Source: M3007 sp040397785 (GTDB lineage: Bacteria > Bacteroidota > Bacteroidia > Chitinophagales > Saprospiraceae). Taken from it: DNA of 64,000 nucleotides. The position numbers and the translations under genes were made by a program. The notes under the pieces were generated by a model that was given only the letters and a program-made list of their open reading frames with translations, was not told the origin of the DNA and ran no database searches. Below, piece by piece: positions 51,504 through 58,400 of the stretch. Numbering within the stretch: the stretch's first letter is position 1; each line of letters opens with the position of its first letter. Location: NCBI GenBank assembly GCA_040397785.1, contig JBBAVI010000011.1, positions 22,973-86,972 of the forward strand, given 5' to 3'.

Positions 51504-52997
51504 TTAGTTGTGTGTTATTTCCACCATCAGCGGCACCACGGTACCCTGATGTTTAACTTTTTTTACTTGAAATCCAATTTCGTCCAAAGCGTAACTGACT
51601 TCCGACGGGAGGATTAATTGATCACCCAGGGCGGCTTTGATTTTTTGCGATAAACCGCCCGCCGTTTGGTTCATTTTATTTAGTATTTGAGCCGTATTGA
51701 GCGGTCCCTGGCTGTATAAAATCAGCATATAGTCCGTACCCGCTTGTTGGTCCATTTTTACAATTTTTGTTTCAGAAGGGAAGGCCACTTCACTTTCGGC
51801 TCCGATGTGCGGCGACATATTATCGTCAAAAGGCAGGATTTTATTCACTTTGCCTGACAAATCGGTTGCGAAGGCGTAAATATAAGATTCTGAATTGGTA
51901 GTAATGTAAAATCTAAATTTAGTGCCACTTGAATAGGCTTCATCCATGCGGTAGGCCATCAAATCTTCTTTGTAAGCAGGCGTATCATCTTCTACAATCA
52001 GGTTGCGGGTGAGGATCCGGTTGGCAGGCATTTGGGCACCCGTATTGGTTTGAAAACGCACTTTTCCTGCCAACAACACATCCATAACCGGGTCGATCGG
52101 GCTCGGCGTTGGAGTAGGTGCGGGTGTCGGCGTAGGCTCAGGCTGTACAACGGTAGCAGGATAAGCCTGGATTGCAATCAGAGAATATTCGGCAAAATCT
52201 TTGTATTTTATCCATACAAAACCGCCATCGCCCCAAGTACTGCCCCAGCTGTTGAGCACCCGAAATGCGCCCCCGTATTGATTGTCATCATACCCAACGA
52301 TGCACATAGCGTGCCGTCCGTGTTGTCCGGTTGGACCATCGTCGGTCGCCAAGGGTTCCCAGAGTGCTTTGGAATTGTAAAATGATTCGGTTACCAAAAA
52401 GCCCAGCATGCAGGGATAACCTTCTGAAAGCGCTTTTTTCACACTGTTTATTTTTATGGAAGCGTCTATTTCATCGGGCAAATAAAGGATCTGGTAGTCG
52501 GCAATGCGAAAATCAAAACCTTCGAGCATGGCTTCCACGGCCACGGATGCGCCACATTGATAAGGCATGGTTTGGTTGGTGGCAACCCCCAGGTTTTTCA
52601 TCAGTTCAAAAGCGTCGACCGGGTTGGTACCTTCCTGGCAATTGACATCCCCTTCAGCCTTGATTTGTTCGTATACGTAAGAGGGCGAAAAGATGCGCTG
52701 GTTGATTTTTGAGGAGCTTGTGATATTGTTTTGTTTGGCCCATAAAATGGTACGCAAATGATAGGCCACCGAAAAAGCCACGCAAGTGCTGTATTGTCCC
52801 TGATCGCCCGGTGTTGGGCAGAATTTTTCGAGGGAAGCCGCCCTAGGCATGGCCTTATAACTTTGAGTGGTGAGTTTGGCTTTGTAGGGGATGGTCCGCA
52901 GTGTAGGCGGATCAAAGATCATTCCGGTAGTTTTTTTTTGGGCAAAAACGGTCGTAGCTGCCAACAAGAGCGCAGCAAGCAAAGTAACATGTTTCAT
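51504..52997 (-). CDS. Exported papain-like (C1) protease with DUF4384-like C terminus
   Basis: A 497-residue exported cysteine protease. After a signal peptide (ending TVFA-Q) comes a papain-fold domain with catalytic C72 in GQYSTCVAFS, H229 in GRHAMCIVGYDD and N249 in VLNSWGSTWGDGGF, all intact. A Pro/Thr-rich linker (PEPTPTPAPTPTPSPI, about residue 285) leads to a C-terminal beta domain (LMAYRMDEAYSSGTKFRF, YIYAFATDLSGKVNKILPF) resembling DUF4384, a domain often joined to caspase-like proteins. It is the first gene of the cluster and lies behind operator site 1. No propeptide is obvious between the signal peptide and catalytic domain beyond about 40 residues. Confidence 0.88.
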   Translation of the reverse strand: MKHVTLLAALLLAATTVFAQKKTTGMIFDPPTLRTIPYKAKLTTQSYKAMPRAASLEKFCPTPGDQGQYSTCVAFSVAYHLRTILWAKQNNITSSSKINQRIFSPSYVYEQIKAEGDVNCQEGTNPVDAFELMKNLGVATNQTMPYQCGASVAVEAMLEGFDFRIADYQILYLPDEIDASIKINSVKKALSEGYPCMLGFLVTESFYNSKALWEPLATDDGPTGQHGRHAMCIVGYDDNQYGGAFRVLNSWGSTWGDGGFVWIKYKDFAEYSLIAIQAYPATVVQPEPTPTPAPTPTPSPIDPVMDVLLAGKVRFQTNTGAQMPANRILTRNLIVEDDTPAYKEDLMAYRMDEAYSSGTKFRFYITTNSESYIYAFATDLSGKVNKILPFDDNMSPHIGAESEVAFPSETKIVKMDQQAGTDYMLILYSQGPLNTAQILNKMNQTAGGLSQKIKAALGDQLILPSEVSYALDEIGFQVKKVKHQGTVVPLMVEITHN

Positions 52998-53078
52998 AAG
53001 GACGATCGGATCGTAAGTTTCGAAATACGCGAGGGCCGCCTGAGCATTCGGCGCTCAAGCAACAATGCGATAGTCAAA

Positions 53079-53086
53079 CAAAGGTC
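53079..53086 (-). promoter_or_regulatory. Promoter -7 box of the protease cluster
   Basis: GACCTTTG on the minus strand, one base from TAnnTTTG, in the same relation to the palindrome as at 49646-49653. Confidence 0.5.
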
Positions 53087-53107
53087 GGGGTAGTAGGGCA
53101 GCGGGCC

Positions 53108-53127
53108 TATCCGATGTTTATCGGATA
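53108..53127 (-). promoter_or_regulatory. 20-bp palindrome, operator candidate (site 1)
   Basis: TATCCGATGTTTATCGGATA: 8-bp arms with 4-nt centre. It lies 21 nt upstream of the -7 box and 110 nt before the papain-like gene. See site 2. Confidence 0.7.
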
Positions 53128-53607
53128 TTAGCGTTGGCTCAAGTCCAGACACTAGGATACTTTTTGTAAGTAAGGCCTACGTTGGGAAGGAACACGACTA
53201 CGCATTATTAAAGGCAGCGTTCCCTTGCGCGATACCTTGGTTTAAGAATTTTATCGTACGATTGGATTCTGGTTATCAAGGTTTTCAGTCAGATTACGAA
53301 TCTTAAAAAAGTTACCTACCACATAAGAAGTCGAAAAAGAAGGAACTAACTGATGGACAAAAAAATTAAAATTAAGTGGCTGCTAGGGAACGAATAAAAG
53401 TTGAGCACAGCACAGGTGGATTAAAACGTTATCGAATTCTAAGTGAACGCACAAGAATTAAGGATTTTGTCTTATTTGATGAAATTATTGGTATTTGTGC
53501 AGGCTTATAGAATTACACTAAAATCAACACAAATGATTGATTGTAATCATGTCACCAACTCTATTAATTATGGGATAAAAGTACTATGCATTGTTTATAA
53601 ATAAAAG
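53128..53607. other. Gene-free intergenic stretch
   Basis: About 480 nt between operator site 1 and the 53608-53741 repeats. AT-rich, with no credible coding frame, hairpin or promoter that I can defend. Confidence 0.6.
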
Positions 53608-53741
53608 GGGTTCCACGGAGAAGCTTGGAGGGACGGAGTTACGCGGAGAAAAAAGGGTTCCACGGAGAAGCTTGGAGGGACGGAGTTACGCGGAGAAAAA
53701 CTCTGTGCAACTCCGTCCCTCCAAGCTTCTCCGTGGAACCC
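53608..53741. repeat. Repeat cluster: two direct copies and one inverted copy
   Basis: A 33-nt core (GGGTTCCACGGAGAAGCTTG...CGGAGTT) occurs at 53608-53640 and 53655-53687 (47-nt period) and as its exact reverse complement at 53709-53741. The inverted copy can pair with either direct copy to form a long hairpin. It lies between the protease cluster and the DUF192 gene. I recall similar 'ACGGAGTT' repeats from Bacteroidota intergenic regions. Confidence 0.85.
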
Positions 53742-53832
53742 TTTTAAAAACCGCGTCTCGGAGGGACAAGCACGAAAAAACTTGCACCCCTCCCATTTTC
53801 TCCCCACTTTTGCCCCAAAATAAAGCATCACT

Positions 53833-54405
53833 ATGCACAATACCATGAAATTCCCAGCGATTCTTTTTGTCCTTTTCCTCGCCATCTCCAGCTGGCAATG
53901 CGGCAGTGAGCCAGCCCCAAGCACACCTACAACTACCACCGCCCCGGCTCCGAAAACCGCCCCGATAGAGCAGCCAGAACCGCAATTTATGCAGGAAGGC
54001 ATTCTCGAATTTTATGCGGCCGATGGCAAACGCAAATTACAACGCTTTGATATTGAAATTGCCCACGATGAAGACCAACGCCAACAAGGCCTGATGTTCC
54101 GCAAAAGCATGGCCGATGGGCAGGGTATGTTGTTTGTATTTGACCAAGAAGAAGAACAGTCCTTCTGGATGCACAACACCTTCATCCCGCTCGATATTGT
54201 GTACATCGACGAAGATGGCGTGGTGGTTTCCATCCAAAAAAATTGTAAAATCCTCACCGATACGCCTTTACCCTCGGGAAAACCCGCGCAATATGTGGTG
54301 GAAATCAAGGGCGGTTTGTCGGACAAAATTGGCCTTGCGCCCGGCTCCAAAACCCAATGGCGGGATTTTGTGACCAACAAAAACAAGGGCGATATCGCGT
54401 TTTAA
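53833..54405 (+). CDS. DUF192-family lipoprotein
   Basis: A 190-residue protein with a lipoprotein signal peptide (lipid-attachment Cys C23 in ISSWQC), a Pro/Thr-rich linker and a DUF192 domain from about residue 55 (FDIEIAHDEDQRQQGLMFRKSM, then FWMHNTFIPLDIVYID and GSKTQW). DUF192 proteins are small beta-barrels of unclear function. M5 (53845) is an equally good start. Convergent with the PBP gene, 3 nt apart. Confidence 0.85.
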   Translation: MHNTMKFPAILFVLFLAISSWQCGSEPAPSTPTTTTAPAPKTAPIEQPEPQFMQEGILEFYAADGKRKLQRFDIEIAHDEDQRQQGLMFRKSMADGQGMLFVFDQEEEQSFWMHNTFIPLDIVYIDEDGVVVSIQKNCKILTDTPLPSGKPAQYVVEIKGGLSDKIGLAPGSKTQWRDFVTNKNKGDIAF

Positions 54406-54408
54406 AAC

Positions 54409-57060
54409 TTACTGATTCTGATCCCCAAACGTATCATCCGGTTTCTTTCCGGGTGTTTTCGGATTGGCAGGATCCTGTATTTCATCGTTGTAAATATCCG
54501 GCGAAAAATCTTCCTCATCGCCCGTGGGTGGCAAGCCATCCTGGTACGCTGCACAGTTGATTTCGATGCCCAAATCGCCGGCAGGACGTACAAAACGGGC
54601 GTTTATATCATATCCGGAGTCTTTGTCTTTTTCCAATCTGCCCAAAAATCCGGCAAAGATCGGGCGGGCCATGCGGGCGCCCTGACCATCGTTAATGCTC
54701 AAAAAGCGAATCCAACGGTCTTCCCCGCCCACCCAGGTACCCACCACCAAGCGCGGCGTGATCCCCATAAACCAACCATCGGTGAAGTCGTTGGTCGTAC
54801 CGGTTTTACCTCCCACCTCGCTTTTCAAGGTATTGACACCCGGCGCACCCGATACGTTGTATTTCAACATATCCACCATCACGTAATTGACATTGGGGGC
54901 CAGGGCTACTTTTTCATCGGGCAGGGAACGCCAAAGCACTTTGCCGTTTTTATCCTCAATTTTTTTAATCACATACGGCCGGCCGTACATGCCTTTGTTG
55001 GCAAACGTGGAATACGCACCGGTCATTTCCATCACGGTAAGGTCGGCAGCGCCCAAACAAATCGAAACCTCCTTGGGCACGCGGTAGCCCCCATCCGTAC
55101 GGCGGGCCGCAGAGTCGATGCCCATGTTATTGACCAGGCCGCGCACGGGTTCGGTACTGCCCATCTGACGCATCAGGTAGGTACTCACGGAGTTGACAGA
55201 GTTTTTAAGGGCCTCTTTGAGCGTCAATTTAGCGCCCGAATAAATGCCGGTGGAGTTGCGCGGCGTCCAGTCTTGCGTATGGGTGAAGTTCATATAACGC
55301 GCCGGAATGGTCACTTCCTGGTCGTACACCGGGAAACACGGACTGATACTTTGCTGGGCAATGGCGGTACTGTACACAAAGGGCTTGAAGGTAGAGCCTA
55401 CTTGCCGATCGGTGCGAATATGGTCGTATTGAAAATGCTTGAAATTGATCCCCCCTATCCAGGCTTTGATTTCGTTGGTGGTAGGATCCACCGCCAGCAT
55501 GCCTGTTTGCAGGAACATGCGGTGGTATTTCAGGCTGTCCATGGGCGACATGGTGGTATCCTTTTCGAACTTTGGGTTGTTCCAGGTAAACACCCGCATG
55601 CGCTGTTTGGTGTCATATTGTTTTTGCACCACCGCGCGCAGGGTTTGGTATTGGGTTTTAGCCTCTTTCCATTCGTTGCCCGATAAAATTTTGCGGTACG
55701 CCGCTGCCTGCTCCAGGGTTACGAAATTGGCGGCCAGCATTTTAGGAATATACCCCGCATTGGCTTCTTCCGAAAGCATGCGCTCCATATCGGCATCGGT
55801 GAGGGCATGGTCGTACCTTTTTTCAATACGCGCACTAATGGCGTCCATATATTTGGGCCAAAGCGCCTGAAACCGATCGCCTTCCCGCACCATGCGCCAC
55901 AAGGATTCTTTGCGGCCTTTAATTTCCTCATCGGTTGTTTTTTTGGTGCGGTACGTCCAGGGGTCGCGGCCTTTCCACACTTCAAAAAAGCGCTTTTGCA
56001 TTTTTTTCATTTGTTCCACCATCGCCTCCTCGGCGTGTTTTTGGTACACCGGATCAATGGTGGTATAAATTTTCAAACCGTCTTTATAAATATTGTACAC
56101 CGAGCCATTGGATTTGCGGCATTCCGGTGCCTGGAGCAACACTTTAATATCGCGCTCCAGCACATCACACATGTAGGGGGCCTTATCGTCGGTAAAGTTA
56201 ACTTTTTTAAATTTACTCATATCCAACTTGCTCACTTTCAAGGCGTCAAATTGGGTTTCGCTCAAAAAACCTGCTTTGCGCATTTGGGAAAGCACCACCC
56301 AGCGCCGCCGAATACAACGCTCTGGATACTTATTGGGGTTGTACAACGATGGGTTTTGCAACATCCCGATCAGGGTCGCCGATTCCTGGATGTTCAGGTC
56401 TGCCTGGTCTTTCCCAAAATAAACCTCCGCTGCAGAGTGAATCCCCACGGCGTTGTTGATAAAATCGACTTGATTGAGGTATAAAGCAATGATTTCTTCT
56501 TTGGTATAACTTTTTTCCAGTTTTATTGCCGTAATCCATTCGCGTAATTTGCGGTACGCGAGTGCAAAAACCTTCTCAAATTTGGTCATGCCTTTAAAAT
56601 CGCGGTCCGAATACAGCATTTTAGCCAATTGCTGGGTCAGGGTAGAGCCGCCGCCTGCGCTGCGGTCGCGCAGCAGGATCGTGCGCACGAACACCCGCAG
56701 GATCGCGCGCGCATCTACACCCGTGTGCTGGCGAAAACGAGCATCTTCCGTAGCAATCAGGGCGTTCACCAAATGCGGACTCAAGGCTTCATACGCAACT
56801 GGTACACGGTTTTCGATAAAAAAACGGCCTAAAACCGAGTTGTCATTCGCTAAAACTTCGCTGGCACGGGCAGTACTGGGATCCTCTAATTCCCGAAAAG
56901 AAGGAATGGCCATGAAATTGATTGAAATCAGCAGCAGGAGCCCCAGGGCCAAACCGCCATATAATATTCGCCACATCCAGCGAATAATCAGCTGATAACG
57001 GGACATGCGTTCTTTCTGAAGGCCCGCTTTAAGGGAAATAAGACGCTGTGGTTCAGACAT
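54409..57060 (-). CDS. Class A penicillin-binding protein (PBP1A-type)
   Basis: Bifunctional peptidoglycan synthase of 883 residues. A short cytoplasmic N terminus and membrane anchor (about residues 28-52) precede the GT51 glycosyltransferase domain with catalytic Glu in ATEDARFRQHTG and GGSTLTQQLAK. The transpeptidase domain has SxxK as GSTFKPF, SxN in SVNSVSTYL, and KTGTTNDF. The C-terminal tail is acidic and disordered. It may start at M1 or M19. It ends 3 nt from the convergent DUF192 gene and has its own promoter in the gap to the divergent glycosyltransferase. Confidence 0.93.
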   Translation of the reverse strand: MSEPQRLISLKAGLQKERMSRYQLIIRWMWRILYGGLALGLLLLISINFMAIPSFRELEDPSTARASEVLANDNSVLGRFFIENRVPVAYEALSPHLVNALIATEDARFRQHTGVDARAILRVFVRTILLRDRSAGGGSTLTQQLAKMLYSDRDFKGMTKFEKVFALAYRKLREWITAIKLEKSYTKEEIIALYLNQVDFINNAVGIHSAAEVYFGKDQADLNIQESATLIGMLQNPSLYNPNKYPERCIRRRWVVLSQMRKAGFLSETQFDALKVSKLDMSKFKKVNFTDDKAPYMCDVLERDIKVLLQAPECRKSNGSVYNIYKDGLKIYTTIDPVYQKHAEEAMVEQMKKMQKRFFEVWKGRDPWTYRTKKTTDEEIKGRKESLWRMVREGDRFQALWPKYMDAISARIEKRYDHALTDADMERMLSEEANAGYIPKMLAANFVTLEQAAAYRKILSGNEWKEAKTQYQTLRAVVQKQYDTKQRMRVFTWNNPKFEKDTTMSPMDSLKYHRMFLQTGMLAVDPTTNEIKAWIGGINFKHFQYDHIRTDRQVGSTFKPFVYSTAIAQQSISPCFPVYDQEVTIPARYMNFTHTQDWTPRNSTGIYSGAKLTLKEALKNSVNSVSTYLMRQMGSTEPVRGLVNNMGIDSAARRTDGGYRVPKEVSICLGAADLTVMEMTGAYSTFANKGMYGRPYVIKKIEDKNGKVLWRSLPDEKVALAPNVNYVMVDMLKYNVSGAPGVNTLKSEVGGKTGTTNDFTDGWFMGITPRLVVGTWVGGEDRWIRFLSINDGQGARMARPIFAGFLGRLEKDKDSGYDINARFVRPAGDLGIEINCAAYQDGLPPTGDEEDFSPDIYNDEIQDPANPKTPGKKPDDTFGDQNQ

Positions 57061-57150
57061 ATATAAGGCAGTAAAATTGAAATTGAAGGACTTGGGCTTG
57101 TATTGAATTGCATTTTACCCAGGCAGTATATGGATTGGAATACGATGCTG

Positions 57151-57158
57151 CAAATATA
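57151..57158 (-). promoter_or_regulatory. Promoter -7 box of the PBP gene
   Basis: TATATTTG on the minus strand, 90 nt before the ATG at 57060. Confidence 0.5.
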
Positions 57159-57215
57159 GCGGAACTATTTGGCGGAAATATGGGGTTATTGCCGGAATTT
57201 CGCACAAACATTCCA

Positions 57216-58394
57216 ATGATACAGGTCTTTTTTATCTGCACCCTTTTACTCGCAATCGCATACGCGGTGATTATGCTATTCTATTGGTATGGCTGGCGGC
57301 GTTTGCCGGAGGTGCCGTACCTGGAAGAAGCCGCCGCCATACAATCGATTACGGTGGTGATTCCAGCCCGCAATGAGGAACAAAACATGGCCGATTGCCT
57401 TTACAGCATTTTAGCCTGCCAATATCCTCACGAAAAACTGGAAGTGCTGGTGATGGATGACCACTCGGACGATGATACCGTCGCGATTGTGGAAAGGTAT
57501 GCATTGAATGCACAGATGCAATCCATGGTCAGTTTATTCCGGGTATTGCACTTAGCCGATTACCTGCAACCCGAGGAGGAACTGGTTTCTTTTAAAAAAA
57601 AGGCATTAAGTATTGGTATCCAGGCGGCCAAACACGAACGTATCGTTTGCATCGATGCCGATTGCAGGATGGCGCCTGAGGTTTTGTGGTTGCATGGTAT
57701 GGCAGGCGATAAAATGGCCATCGGTCCGGTGGTGTTTGAGCAAGAAAAAAACCTGTTGGAACGTTTTCAATCGCTTGATTTTCTGGGATTAATGGGCATC
57801 ACCGGTGCGGGCATTCAACTGGGCTGGCAACATATGGGCAACGGCGCCAATTTGTCGTACCCAAAAGCCTTGTTCGAAGCGGTGGGCGGCTTCAGCGGTT
57901 CTGAAAACCGGGCCTCGGGCGATGATTTGTTTTTGATTCAAAAAGTGGCGGCATTCGATCCGACGCGCCTGGTTTATCTGAAAAATCCCGCAGCGGTGTA
58001 CACTAAAGCCAAGCCCGATTTGCAGTCATTTATCGCCCAGCGGGTGCGTTGGGGCAGTAAAAACGCGGCTTTGCCCGAATGGCAGGTGAAGTTGGTACTG
58101 GCGCTCGTTTTTGCCTTTTGCTGGATTTTGTTGATTGATTTCACCTTAATGTTATTGCATTTAGGCAATTCTGCTACGATAGGTGTCTGGTTTAAAATCG
58201 TGTGGTTGGGATTTGCCGGGAAAGCTCTGTTCGATTATATTTTTCTGCGGGAAATGTGTTGCTATTTCCAGCGTAAGGATTTGTTGCCTTACTTTTGGCC
58301 CTCTTTTTTACTACACACCTTGTATATTCCGGTGCTGGGCACAATGAGTTTGTTTGCCACGCAGTACACCTGGAAAGGCCGGAAGGTTCAATAA
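57216..58394 (+). CDS. Family 2 glycosyltransferase, membrane-bound
   Basis: A 392-residue inner-membrane glycosyltransferase (GT-A fold). A membrane helix at the N terminus is followed by TVVIPARNEEQNMADCLYSIL, the DDHSDDDT acidic motif, a CIDADC DxD-type site and QRVRWGSK (QxxRW-type) near residue 280, then three C-terminal helices (about 295-390). These are features of processive-type GT2 enzymes. The ATG at 57216 is chosen because the PBP promoter occupies the upstream region; an ATG at 57180 is possible. It precedes the SNF2 gene by 6 nt. Acceptor unknown. Confidence 0.85.
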   Translation: MIQVFFICTLLLAIAYAVIMLFYWYGWRRLPEVPYLEEAAAIQSITVVIPARNEEQNMADCLYSILACQYPHEKLEVLVMDDHSDDDTVAIVERYALNAQMQSMVSLFRVLHLADYLQPEEELVSFKKKALSIGIQAAKHERIVCIDADCRMAPEVLWLHGMAGDKMAIGPVVFEQEKNLLERFQSLDFLGLMGITGAGIQLGWQHMGNGANLSYPKALFEAVGGFSGSENRASGDDLFLIQKVAAFDPTRLVYLKNPAAVYTKAKPDLQSFIAQRVRWGSKNAALPEWQVKLVLALVFAFCWILLIDFTLMLLHLGNSATIGVWFKIVWLGFAGKALFDYIFLREMCCYFQRKDLLPYFWPSFLLHTLYIPVLGTMSLFATQYTWKGRKVQ

Positions 58395-58400
58395 ACGATC

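Noticed and set aside
53608..53741. CRISPR array
   Set aside because: Only two direct units with a 14-nt gap and a third in inverse orientation; no spacers of uniform length and no cas genes.
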